From the IMG/VR virus record IMGVR_UViG_3300017963_000404, positions 1 through 43,007 of that record: a stretch of 43,007 nt of DNA. One strand, written 5' to 3'. The DNA comes from a virus. The notes beneath the pieces are model-generated. The model was given only the letters and a program-made list of their open reading frames with translations. It ran no database searches and was not told the origin of the DNA. Position 1 is the stretch's first letter; each line of letters starts with the position of its first letter. Positions 13,579 to 21,784 of the stretch are shown in pieces. Both the position numbers and the translations under genes were made by a program.

Positions 13579-15105
13579 CTACCTAATCAAGATTGCGTCA
13601 GCCCAATAGCCCCCTGCGAACTGACCATTGGACGCTGCTACGCCACGGAGGGAAGGATTGTTTGGAGTCGTCTGTAAAGTCCAGGTTGTACCGGTTGGAC
13701 TCGTGACAACATAGGCGCTAGCCCCATCGTTTTCGCCGGCTGCACAGAATAGGGTCAACTCATCAGACCAAACGACATTCGAAAGGAATCGATTTTTTGG
13801 GTTGCTTCTTTGGGTCCAAAAAAATCCGCTCGAGCTGGTGATGATGTACGCGTAAGACGTGCCCTTGTCTCCGACCGCGCAGAATCGCCCGACAGACTCG
13901 GACCAATCTATGCCCAAAAGACCATCATTCGTCGGATTGCTACGCTCGCTCCAATTGATGGCATTCGCGCTGCTTAGCATGTAGGAATCTCCACCGCCAT
14001 CATCGTCACCAACCGCGATCAGCAGAGATAGGCTACTACTCCATGCGATACCATTGAGATTGACATTTTTCGGATTGGTTTGCTCCGACCAGTCTTCACC
14101 ATTTGGGCTCGTGATGATCAGTGCGTCACTGCCATCTGCATCGCCAACGGCGATATATAGACCTAGCGAATCGGCCCAAGTTATATCGTTGAGATTTACG
14201 GCTTTTGGGCTGGTTCTTTGCGTCCAGCTCAACCCATCTGGGCTCGTAATGATGGTGCCATTGTTGCCGACTACGCACCAGAGCAATAGTTCTGGAGACC
14301 AGGCGGCGCCATTGAGCGAGGTATTGACTGGATTGGATTGCTCGTCCCAGTCGAGTCCATTGAAGCTCGATAGGATGTAGCTATCTGCACCGTCAGGACC
14401 ACCAACCGCAAGATACTGCCCACGTTCCTCCGAATAGGCCACGTCATAAAGCGCAACCGCCTTGGGGTTGGTTCGCTCGTTCCAAGATGAGCCATCGTTG
14501 CTGCTAACGACATGGGCGTCAGTAGCATCTTGACTGCCAACGGCAACAAGCGACTCAGGCACACCAGCGAATCCCTGCTCGACACTGAATTGATCGACAT
14601 CAGCATCGGCAAAGGTAAACGTCTCGTCATCATCGTACAGACTGTATTCAAGCGAAGCGCGGACACCTGCAGCCTTCGAGAGGTTGCGGGCAATCTGCTC
14701 AGGGTCCTCAGACAATGCATCGTAGATGACAATTTTCAGACCAGCCGGGAAAAACTCCTCGAGTGTGAAAACGTTATCTGTCAGCAGGGCAAGAATCTCG
14801 AGGATTTCGTCACCCGTTCCAGACATCACGTTGCGCTTGATTCGCGCAGTGATGGCGAGGCGATAGTCGTCATCGCTCCGCCCTAGCCGCTCCTCGCCGA
14901 CGATTTCGCCAAGGCCATCGAGTTGCGCGCCAATCGCGGTAGACAAGGCGCGCTCGAGCAGCAAATCCCAAAAAACGTCCTCGTCGTCTTGGGTTTGCTC
15001 GGTATACGCGTTGATCAACGCGGCGATATTGGGCAGCTCCTTGAACTGCTCGATGAGGCGCGCAAGCGCCTCGGTGTCGTGGGTTGTCTTGTAGGCGAGC
15101 GTCAT
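13579..15105 (-). CDS. DUF2612-type tail protein fused to a seven-repeat beta-propeller
   Basis: A 508-residue protein. Residues 1 to about 170 match phage tail proteins of the DUF2612/gpI-like type (LIEQFKELPNIAALINAYTE, then GAQLDGLGEIVGE), which dock on the J-like baseplate wedge. Residues from about 185 hold seven repeats of about 45 residues with the pattern YxAVGDxDG...IITSPNGxxWSEQTNPK...LNGIAWS, ending in a closing strand (FAGGYWADAILIR). This is the look of a BNR/WD-like seven-bladed propeller, a plausible glycan- or receptor-binding head. In relatives the DUF2612 protein is usually about 200 residues, so the propeller is an added domain. Confidence 0.75.
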   Translation of the reverse strand: MTLAYKTTHDTEALARLIEQFKELPNIAALINAYTEQTQDDEDVFWDLLLERALSTAIGAQLDGLGEIVGEERLGRSDDDYRLAITARIKRNVMSGTGDEILEILALLTDNVFTLEEFFPAGLKIVIYDALSEDPEQIARNLSKAAGVRASLEYSLYDDDETFTFADADVDQFSVEQGFAGVPESLVAVGSQDATDAHVVSSNDGSSWNERTNPKAVALYDVAYSEERGQYLAVGGPDGADSYILSSFNGLDWDEQSNPVNTSLNGAAWSPELLLWCVVGNNGTIITSPDGLSWTQRTSPKAVNLNDITWADSLGLYIAVGDADGSDALIITSPNGEDWSEQTNPKNVNLNGIAWSSSLSLLIAVGDDDGGGDSYMLSSANAINWSERSNPTNDGLLGIDWSESVGRFCAVGDKGTSYAYIITSSSGFFWTQRSNPKNRFLSNVVWSDELTLFCAAGENDGASAYVVTSPTGTTWTLQTTPNNPSLRGVAASNGQFAGGYWADAILIR

Positions 15106-15114
15106 CGGTCAACC

Positions 15115-16455
15115 TCAGGTAGACGTGACATCGATATTGGCGGTGTCGAAATCAGCAAGCTCGTCACGGTCAATAGAAATGTTCGCCGCCCCCGTTGGCG
15201 GGTCTACCAGGCCGATCCAAATCTTGGTCACATCGACAACACCAGATACCGAGAAAACCGGGTCATAGAGCTGGCTCGTGATGACGTCATCACCGATCAG
15301 CAGAGCATTGCCGAAGGCCACGATGGCCGCCTTCACCTGGTCATCGCCGTTCGTTGGGTAGTCGTCATTTTTGGTCAGCTCAACGATGACATGAATCGTT
15401 TGTTCGCTTGGCCGATCAAATTTGACCGTGTGCGGGTTGCCGATTGAGTCGATCGCGATGCCGCTCTCAGAGCCGTAGGATTCGATACCAGCCGCTTTCG
15501 TCTCCCAGATGGTGTCCCAGATGTCTTGATCGTCTCCGCCTTGGACAACGCATTGGAACGAATGGGGCGGCAGACCATAGATGTCAGTTGCGTCGGTCGT
15601 ATTCTCGAACGCGATTGACTGGGTCACATCATCAACCTCGGCAATGTTGTCAATCAGGGCATCAAGCGTGGCATTGCCTGTGGACGAAAGCAGCGCCTCG
15701 CGCCGAATCCTGAATTCCTCGTCAGTCTCAAGGTCACGCCCTGGCGTACCATCTTCGAGGTTGCGCGCATCGTTCCAACCGGAGACGGGCGTCTCGATGG
15801 CGCCCTTGCTGTCCTCGGTATCGATGCTTCCCGTGGGACAAGCGAGCGGTCCGGTCTCCTCTGCCGTGAAATCGCCCGACACCGTCCCGGTGCCATCGCC
15901 AACGAAATTCCAAACGACGGTGTTGTCCGCGATCGCGTCACCCGTACCAGTCGGACCACCAGCTCCCGCCGAAGTGCCCGCGGTGGTACACACATAGATA
16001 TTCGAATCGTTGGTTACCAGATCGCCGACGTTGTAGGAGGTCGTTGCGGCCCACGCAACTGCAGCGGCAATCGTAACATCTGCATCAAGAGCAAAGCGGA
16101 TACCCTGGTCATTGGAAACCACCTTACCCGCGGTTACCACTGTCGTTGGCGTACCAGTCAGCTGGACGTCAACGATTGTACCAGTCGCCTCGAGCCTGAT
16201 GATGCCGGTGAGCGACCCTACGTTGTCGAGGCTCTGGCCGCTGGCGCTCGGATACTGGGATGCATAGACCTCCGCAGCCAGGTCCCAAATCTCTGATTCG
16301 CGTTCCGCGATTATGCCGACGATCTGACCAAAAACCGCATCCGAAAGCAGGTTGATACCATCGCCAAGTTTTGCCCGTAGCGAGGCCTCGAGTTCACCTT
16401 TGATATCCTCGAGCGTTTTCTTGACGAACCCTTCTGATGTGACACCGAAAGCCAT
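15115..16455 (-). CDS. Baseplate J-like wedge protein
   Basis: A 446-residue protein of the baseplate J family (Mu gp47/P2 gpJ-like), with a typical start (GFVKKTLEDIKGELEASLRA), the SGQSLDNVGSLTGIIRLEAT segment and the C-terminal region with DDVITSQLYDPVF. Residues about 130-190 contain an inserted carbohydrate-binding-like module (WAATTSYNVGDLVTNDSNIY, then W at VVWNFVG), as in several phage J proteins. The gene overlaps the gp25-like stop by one base (TAATG). It forms the wedge ring that opens on contraction. Confidence 0.85.
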   Translation of the reverse strand: MAFGVTSEGFVKKTLEDIKGELEASLRAKLGDGINLLSDAVFGQIVGIIAERESEIWDLAAEVYASQYPSASGQSLDNVGSLTGIIRLEATGTIVDVQLTGTPTTVVTAGKVVSNDQGIRFALDADVTIAAAVAWAATTSYNVGDLVTNDSNIYVCTTAGTSAGAGGPTGTGDAIADNTVVWNFVGDGTGTVSGDFTAEETGPLACPTGSIDTEDSKGAIETPVSGWNDARNLEDGTPGRDLETDEEFRIRREALLSSTGNATLDALIDNIAEVDDVTQSIAFENTTDATDIYGLPPHSFQCVVQGGDDQDIWDTIWETKAAGIESYGSESGIAIDSIGNPHTVKFDRPSEQTIHVIVELTKNDDYPTNGDDQVKAAIVAFGNALLIGDDVITSQLYDPVFSVSGVVDVTKIWIGLVDPPTGAANISIDRDELADFDTANIDVTST

Positions 16456-16811
16456 TAGATTATGAACTCCTCGTCAAATACGAGCGGCCCATCAGTGGTA
16501 TCCGCCTTGAATGTCAATCTGGCTGCCCTATTTTCGGACAGCGTGAAATCGAATTGATTGAGGCTTGTTACTGCTTTGTCGCTCAGGATGGCCTTGCGAA
16601 ATATCGACCTGACCACGGCAAGATTTGGGTTTTTGACGAAGATACTCTCCCAGTAAGGGATCCCGACGCTTTCATTCAGGAACCATTCTCCGAGGAAAAA
16701 CCGCAGTTTGATTTTGAGACGCTGGGCCGTCGCATCGAGGCCTGTGTAGATGACCAAATCGCCATCGACAATCTGAAGGTCATGCGTGATTTCGTCGAGC
16801 GCGAGGTCCAT
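16455..16811 (-). CDS. Baseplate wedge protein, gp25/gpW-like
   Basis: A 118-residue protein with the gp25-like pattern: IVDGDLVIYTGLDATAQRLK, then FFLGEWFLNESVGIPYWESI, characteristic of the lysozyme-like fold of T4 gp25 and P2 gpW relatives. It links sheath initiation to the wedge. The position between spike and J genes is standard. Confidence 0.85.
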   Translation of the reverse strand: MDLALDEITHDLQIVDGDLVIYTGLDATAQRLKIKLRFFLGEWFLNESVGIPYWESIFVKNPNLAVVRSIFRKAILSDKAVTSLNQFDFTLSENRAARLTFKADTTDGPLVFDEEFII

Positions 16812-16812
16812 G

Positions 16813-17502
16813 TCAATCCGCCTTGAGCTTGCTTGCTGCCATCGAATTTACCGCGGCGGGAGGTACTTGCAGGGGAGGCGTTGGCGGACTACCAAAACTC
16901 GGATGCCCGTGGGTATTGAATACTATGACGGCATTGTTGAAACTGTCGCGAAGTGCAGTCAACTCAGTCAACACCTTTTGGGCGAGCGCAACGAAGTCTG
17001 CGGCATTCTCGGACCCGGCATGAATCTCCCCGTTTGGCTTGATGTGGATGACTGACCCACCGTCCTTGCCCAGGATCATATCGGTCGAGTTCACGGCCCC
17101 AATCGGATTCTTCGAATCGTGGAGGCCAGGATAGAAGACCGGTGAGGTCAGCGAATGGGTCCGCAGGTCTAGCGGGTCGACCGGTTTATTGCCTCCCTTG
17201 GCGCGCCATTGATCGATCGGGAAATCGGTGAATACGAGCAGTCCAGTATCTCCGCGCTCAATTGGCATGTGGACGAAGAAACCACCGGAGCGCGGCCACG
17301 CAATTGGAACGGTTGGCAGAACTGGCAATTCCTCAGGCGAGGCCGCGCCGGAGTCGTCAACGAATCGATTCAAAATCAACGGCCGAACATCAGCTGTCTG
17401 TGCCTCGATATCAACCTTTTCGACAACGCCAGGCAACGACACGCGCAGCTCGGCTGTTGCCGATTCGATTGCCGCCCGTATTAGCTCTGCTCGTCTGGTC
17501 AT
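16813..17502 (-). CDS. Baseplate spike/hub protein, Gp138-N-like
   Basis: A 229-residue protein. The N-terminal OB-like region with LPGVVEKVDIEAQTADVRPL and the segment RGDTGLLVFTDFPIDQW match the Gp138/gpV-type spike assembly proteins. The C-terminal part has GGSVIHIKPNGEIHAGSENA, a short beta-prism repeat, then a helical tail. It likely forms the central membrane-piercing spike. The start overlaps the hub gene stop as ATGA. Confidence 0.8.
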   Translation of the reverse strand: MTRRAELIRAAIESATAELRVSLPGVVEKVDIEAQTADVRPLILNRFVDDSGAASPEELPVLPTVPIAWPRSGGFFVHMPIERGDTGLLVFTDFPIDQWRAKGGNKPVDPLDLRTHSLTSPVFYPGLHDSKNPIGAVNSTDMILGKDGGSVIHIKPNGEIHAGSENAADFVALAQKVLTELTALRDSFNNAVIVFNTHGHPSFGSPPTPPLQVPPAAVNSMAASKLKAD

Positions 17503-18320
17503 ATTTGCGTCGCCTCAATCTCCGAATACCACGATTGGCCGTGGGTATCGCCAGTATGCAGTACCCGACGTGCAACGTAAAATCCCTGAAGTTCGACCGT
17601 GCTCAATTGCAACTTGCGGCGAGGCCTGATTATCGGCTGGAGAAGGCTCCGAATCTTGGTGAGCCCCTTGGCGCCTGGCTCTGGCGAGCCGATGAGGCCA
17701 GTTGCGGCGCTCAACAAAACCGCGGTTTGGTCGGTTGCTTGGCCAATGTTTGTGACCTGCAGCTGGCCATCCTGAACCGAATAATCGTAGCCAACCGAGC
17801 GGAACAGCCGCTCCATCTCCCTCGAGTTGCGACCGGACAGAGTAACACCCTCGGTGAATTCGGTGAGCGCCCCAGTTGGATCACCTGCCGCAAGCTTCGT
17901 GAGTGCATTGCCAATGCCGACGCCAGCGGATTTGGCTAGCTTCTTGAGCACCGGGCCTAGCTTGGTGCCAGCCTTGAACGATTCCTGAATTCGCGATTCG
18001 ATAAACGCCTGGCCCCCATCTAGCGATTTGAAGGTCGTGATCCAATCCGGCCCGGACCTGGCCGAGGAAACTCCGTCCTTGCGGATGTCACCAGAGAAAA
18101 TCTGCGCGATGTTGTCCTCGTAGCCTGCCTCGAGGATCACCGGAAGCGTTTGGTCTTGAATTTTCCCCCGGGTGGTCTCGGACAGATTGTAGACCGATAT
18201 CTCAGAGCCATTCGGCTCGGGCTTATCGCTTTGGTTGATTTTGAAAACGACGCGGAGCCCATCTATCTGGGTCGTGCCCACGGTGAGCACGGCGCGGCGC
18301 CCAAAGAGATTGATTCCCAT
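17499..18320 (-). CDS. Baseplate hub protein
   Basis: A 273-residue protein starting MGINLFGRRAVLTVGTTQID. The N-terminal domain (EISVYNLSETTRGKIQ, VILEAGYEDNIAQIFSGDIR) is characteristic of hub proteins related to gp27/gp44 and Pam3-like hubs, and the centre has the SGRNSREMERLFRSVGYDYS region. It links the tube to the spike. Confidence 0.8.
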   Translation of the reverse strand: MGINLFGRRAVLTVGTTQIDGLRVVFKINQSDKPEPNGSEISVYNLSETTRGKIQDQTLPVILEAGYEDNIAQIFSGDIRKDGVSSARSGPDWITTFKSLDGGQAFIESRIQESFKAGTKLGPVLKKLAKSAGVGIGNALTKLAAGDPTGALTEFTEGVTLSGRNSREMERLFRSVGYDYSVQDGQLQVTNIGQATDQTAVLLSAATGLIGSPEPGAKGLTKIRSLLQPIIRPRRKLQLSTVELQGFYVARRVLHTGDTHGQSWYSEIEATQI

Positions 18321-18322
18321 TG

Positions 18323-18640
18323 CTACGTCCCATCGTAAAACAGCAAAACACGGTCACCGAGGTCCTCTAGCCCAGCCTCCAGGCCAGCGTTCGTCGTATC
18401 AACGGCAATCAACTCGCCAGCCGGTTTGTCGGTGCCAGGGACTGTGCGCAGGAGGGGCATCCCAACGACGACTTTTAGATTGCCGGCGACAACGATGCGG
18501 TCGGCATCGGAGATGGTCAGGTACCAATATTCAGACCGATAGTTCCACGTGAAACGTAGAAAAAATGAAACGCCCGACAGCTCGACCTCGATCTCGTAGT
18601 CCTCCGAATCCTGGCGCGTTGGGATAATGAAATCGGCCAT
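18323..18640 (-). CDS. Baseplate plug protein
   Basis: A 105-residue protein with the pattern of the small baseplate plug family described for cyanophage Pam3 (VELSGVSFFLRFTWNYRSEY, WYLTISDADRIVVAGNLKVV). It lies between Dit-like and hub genes, its normal place, and probably seals the tube end. Confidence 0.8.
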   Translation of the reverse strand: MADFIIPTRQDSEDYEIEVELSGVSFFLRFTWNYRSEYWYLTISDADRIVVAGNLKVVVGMPLLRTVPGTDKPAGELIAVDTTNAGLEAGLEDLGDRVLLFYDGT

Positions 18641-18643
18641 GGG

Positions 18644-19210
18644 TCAATTGTTCCATAGGTTCAAAAGGACGCTGCTCGATTCCTTTTGGGCGTCATTGGC
18701 GGCCTTCTTCGGACGTTTGCCTTGGTCCCGCTTCGGATTCTTGCGCTGGCGGGTTGGTGGCGCTGCCACGACTTGGGACGTTGCGATTTTGATCTGTTTG
18801 AAATCGATGGTGACCGTAACGCCATCACCATCGGCCCTGGTCCGCGGCCGGCCGATACGCTCGATCACCATGTTGGTGTATTCGCGACGAGAGGTGAACA
18901 CGGACAGAGGCTCACCGATACCCTGCAACGTCAGCAGTGCATCAAAGAGGTCCTCGGCTCTGGTCTCGGCCGCTGCGTTTTGATCGTCGGCATTGGCGAG
19001 CGATTGGGCAAAGAACGCGGTCAGCTGGAGTGTATCGGGTTGGTCCTGCAGATTGTCACTGACCTGGCTCCCATCTTCTACCGGATGCTCTGTTGCCTTT
19101 TTGGTCCTGGTGAAAGTGTCACTCTCGAGGACATCAATCTGCACGGCGCTCGAGCCTTGGCCGATCTGGGTCCGAATCTCGCCATAGACTGGTGAAACGA
19201 GGCTAGACAT
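18644..19210 (-). CDS. Dit-like distal tail protein
   Basis: A 188-residue protein starting MSSLVSPVYGEIRTQIGQGS. The segment VDVL..TRTKKATEHPVEDGSQVSDN and later SVFTSRREYTNMVIERI match Dit-like N-terminal domains of myovirus baseplates. The C-terminal 35 residues are basic (RQRKNPKRDQGKRPKK). It follows the tape measure gene directly. Confidence 0.75.
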   Translation of the reverse strand: MSSLVSPVYGEIRTQIGQGSSAVQIDVLESDTFTRTKKATEHPVEDGSQVSDNLQDQPDTLQLTAFFAQSLANADDQNAAAETRAEDLFDALLTLQGIGEPLSVFTSRREYTNMVIERIGRPRTRADGDGVTVTIDFKQIKIATSQVVAAPPTRQRKNPKRDQGKRPKKAANDAQKESSSVLLNLWNN

Positions 19211-20677
19211 TTACCGTACAACTCCTGCTTGCGACGGTATCAGAATCTGTTCGTCCTCTGCGTCCCGATCGTCAAAAAACCCGAGGAGCGTGTTCTTGAT
19301 TGATTCAGCGATGCCGACCTCGTCTTGCCCGGCCGCAGCATTTACCGTGATTTCGCTCACGTTGACTGATTTGTTGCTCGTGCCACCGACTGCGCTCGTC
19401 GTTGTCACGGTTTCGGTCACTCCACCTGGCCTCGTGGCAACGCCGAGCCCCAGGAACTCGAGGGCGTCCTCGCCCACTGTCTTAAGTCCTGACAGATCAC
19501 CGGTGGCAGCCATGCCGACAGCAAAAATGGCATTCTTGAGGAGTATGGTTCCCTCGAGCGCCCTTTGCAGGAAGCGGATGAACGGGTTATCGGTTTCGAA
19601 CGTGAGGAATTTATCGGTGATGTCCGAAATTGCCTCGGATATCTTTTTGCCTAGTGTCTCGCCACCGGTGAGCGCCGTGGCAATCTCGTCGGCGAGCAGG
19701 GCAATCAACCCAATCAGGGCGATGAACAAACCACCGAGCAAGATGGCCTTTGCTTGCACGAGCAGGAGTTGGAGGTTGAATCCTGCCGCGGCACCCTTGG
19801 CGGCAATCGTTGCGGTAGCCACGGCGCCCAATGCAGCGACCAACTTGCTGATCAAAATCAGCGCTGTGACTGCTGCGGCAGTCCCGATCGCACCAATGAT
19901 GAGCGGAATGATTTTGCTCTCGCGCAGGAACCGACCCACGGTGGCGATCACTGGCGCCATCACATTGAGAAACTTGGTCAATGTGGGCAGCAAGAATGAT
20001 GCGATGACATTCCGCACGCCATCAACGGCCCGGCCCCATCGAGCTTGCGAATCAATCATCGCTTCGCTTTGGGCCAGCAGCTCCTCGGACATGACTCCAC
20101 CGAGGGCAATCGCCTCCTTGCGTTGCTCGTTGATGGCCGCGGAACCCTGCTCCAGGAATGGAATCAGCCGCTTGCCTGTGCGCCCCATCAGCGTGAGCGC
20201 TACGCCAGTACGCTCGGTGCTGTCAGTCATCATCGACATGCCATCAGAGATCTCGCCGATCAGAACTTCGGCGCTCTTCAGGGTGCCGTCAGCGTTTTTG
20301 ACGTTGACGCCAACGGTCTTGAAGGCCTCGGCCATGGTCTTGGATCCCATGGACGCATCGCGGGCGTTCTTTTGTAGGACACCGAGGCCTTGGGAGAATG
20401 CCGCCCCATCAACGCCAGCGAGGTCAGCGGCATGGCGCAGCTCTTGAAGCGCCTGGGCATTGATGCCGAGCTGCTTGGACGTCTTGGCGATTTCGTCCCC
20501 AGCTTGGGCAGCTGAGGTCGCGATGTTGATGAATCCCTTTGCGACGGCTGCGCTGGCAAGGAATCCGGCTAGGGCTTTGGCAGCAGCCTTGACCTTGTTG
20601 ACAGTGTCATCGGCTTTTTTGGCGGAGGCATCGTCGACCTTGAATCCGAGCCTGGCGAAAAGTTCTTTGACGATCAT
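19211..20677 (-). CDS. Tape measure protein
   Basis: A 488-residue protein starting MIVKELFARLGFKVDDASAK. It has long helical stretches and two hydrophobic segments around residues 265-330 (IIPLIIGAIGTAAAVTALIL, LLGGLFIALIGLIALLADEI), as is usual for tape measure proteins that cross the host membrane. Its length implies a short tail. Its ATG overlaps the stop of the frameshifted chaperone as ATGA. Confidence 0.9.
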   Translation of the reverse strand: MIVKELFARLGFKVDDASAKKADDTVNKVKAAAKALAGFLASAAVAKGFINIATSAAQAGDEIAKTSKQLGINAQALQELRHAADLAGVDGAAFSQGLGVLQKNARDASMGSKTMAEAFKTVGVNVKNADGTLKSAEVLIGEISDGMSMMTDSTERTGVALTLMGRTGKRLIPFLEQGSAAINEQRKEAIALGGVMSEELLAQSEAMIDSQARWGRAVDGVRNVIASFLLPTLTKFLNVMAPVIATVGRFLRESKIIPLIIGAIGTAAAVTALILISKLVAALGAVATATIAAKGAAAGFNLQLLLVQAKAILLGGLFIALIGLIALLADEIATALTGGETLGKKISEAISDITDKFLTFETDNPFIRFLQRALEGTILLKNAIFAVGMAATGDLSGLKTVGEDALEFLGLGVATRPGGVTETVTTTSAVGGTSNKSVNVSEITVNAAAGQDEVGIAESIKNTLLGFFDDRDAEDEQILIPSQAGVVR

Positions 20678-21299
20678 TGTTGCTTCATTGCCTCCGCGTT
20701 GGCAGCCATCTGTGCGTGGTAGGCACGGCTGGCATCGTCAAGATCGTATATACTCCAGTGTGTTTCAATCTCCTGTAACGTTGCGACCCTGTTGACGACG
20801 AGTTCCCAGATTCTCCAATTGAGCCCTGACGGGACTTCTATGGTTCCTTTTCGTCCTCGGTATCGGGCTGCAGAAGGCCGCTGTTCTTTAGCCCTTCGAA
20901 GAAATTTCCGTAGTTGACCCTCAGGGCGAATGCCAGCCAGGCCACCAGTTCGCCATAGCGGCCGGCGAAATGATCCTCGAGATGGACATCAAGGGGCGCC
21001 CCAGCATCGCCAAAGCCCTCGCCAAAAATCGAAGTCATCTTGGCCAGCGTTTTGACAATCTTCTGGACCTTTGCGGAGTCGATGGCCATGGCCAGCTTGG
21101 TCGCCGCAGTGGCGAACTGCTCGCCCCCTACGTCGGATTTCAGGATTGAACCAATGCCGCCCGAGGCGAAACCACCCATGCCTGGCAACAGCATCTTAGC
21201 CAGCTCGGCCATGATCTCGAGCCCAGGCGTAACGCCGAGCTGAGTGACCCGGTAAGTGTAGCCCCCGATTGGGGGAGATGTTTCGGAATGTCTTGCCAT
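20674..21299 (-). CDS. Tail assembly chaperone with predicted -1 frameshift extension
   Basis: The zero-frame product (stop at 20838) has 153 residues, starting MARHSETSPPIGGYTYRVTQ, with the helical core of phage tail chaperones. The region 20837-20674 has no gene of its own, yet the -1 frame is open and reads IEVPSGLNWRIWELVVNRVA, then ETHWSIYDLDDASRAYHAQM, the signature HWS..D..DA of chaperone extensions. It contains no ATG, GTG or TTG until 12 codons before its end, so it needs frameshifting. AAAAG at 20847-20851, four codons before the zero-frame stop, is a plausible slip site. The long form has about 208 residues and binds the tape measure; its stop overlaps the tape measure start. Confidence 0.75.
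20847..20851 (-). other. Candidate -1 frameshift site AAAAG
   Basis: On the minus strand the zero-frame codons are GAA AAG GAA CCA TAG. A shift of AAG to AAA in the A site gives the open -1 frame. The context lacks the full X XXY YYZ heptamer, so the exact site is a best guess. Confidence 0.45.
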
Positions 21300-21324
21300 T
21301 TATTTGCCCGTGGAAAGTGTGAGG

Positions 21325-21768
21325 CTACAGGTTGCCACCGTCGTAGTTGCGCAAGCTGGCGGTTCCGAAGACCCACGTCCGATCGCCAGCCTCTTTTGCA
21401 TACTCCGATGCGGGTGTCTTCTGGATCCACGCATTAGCGGCATGGTGGAGGCTGAAGCCGTTGAGGTCTTTGACGGTTAGGGGCTGAGGGGGCAGCGGGA
21501 TCGCCGAGTCATCGTCAAGCTGCGCCTTGGTAGACAGCTCGCCATTGGTCAGGGAGGTTTGGAGCAGAGTGACTTCAACTGTGCCAGACCGGTTGTTGTT
21601 GCGGGTCCTGGCCCCCTCGCCATCGAGCCCAACTTTTGTCGAATAACGGTCCTCTGCCCGCTCGACCTTGATGGCAGTGCCATCGGTAAAACCCTCCAAT
21701 CGGAGTTCCCCCCAAGTCACGACCACCAGGGCGGGATCGTAAGTACTTGTTCGCTCTTTGTACGCCAC
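21325..21768 (-). CDS. Tail tube protein (DUF3277-like)
   Basis: A 147-residue protein starting with GTG at 21768 after AGGAG. The pattern TYDPALVVVTWGELRLEGFT, then GTVEVTLLQTSLTNGELS and GNL at the end matches the phage tube family DUF3277 found next to DUF3383 sheaths. It builds the inner tube. Confidence 0.8.
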   Translation of the reverse strand: MAYKERTSTYDPALVVVTWGELRLEGFTDGTAIKVERAEDRYSTKVGLDGEGARTRNNNRSGTVEVTLLQTSLTNGELSTKAQLDDDSAIPLPPQPLTVKDLNGFSLHHAANAWIQKTPASEYAKEAGDRTWVFGTASLRNYDGGNL

Positions 21769-21784
21769 TTGCTTCTCCTAGCGG

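Noticed and set aside
19290-20447. 385-residue rightward ORF
   Set aside because: Antisense of the tape measure gene; no ribosome binding site or plausible product.
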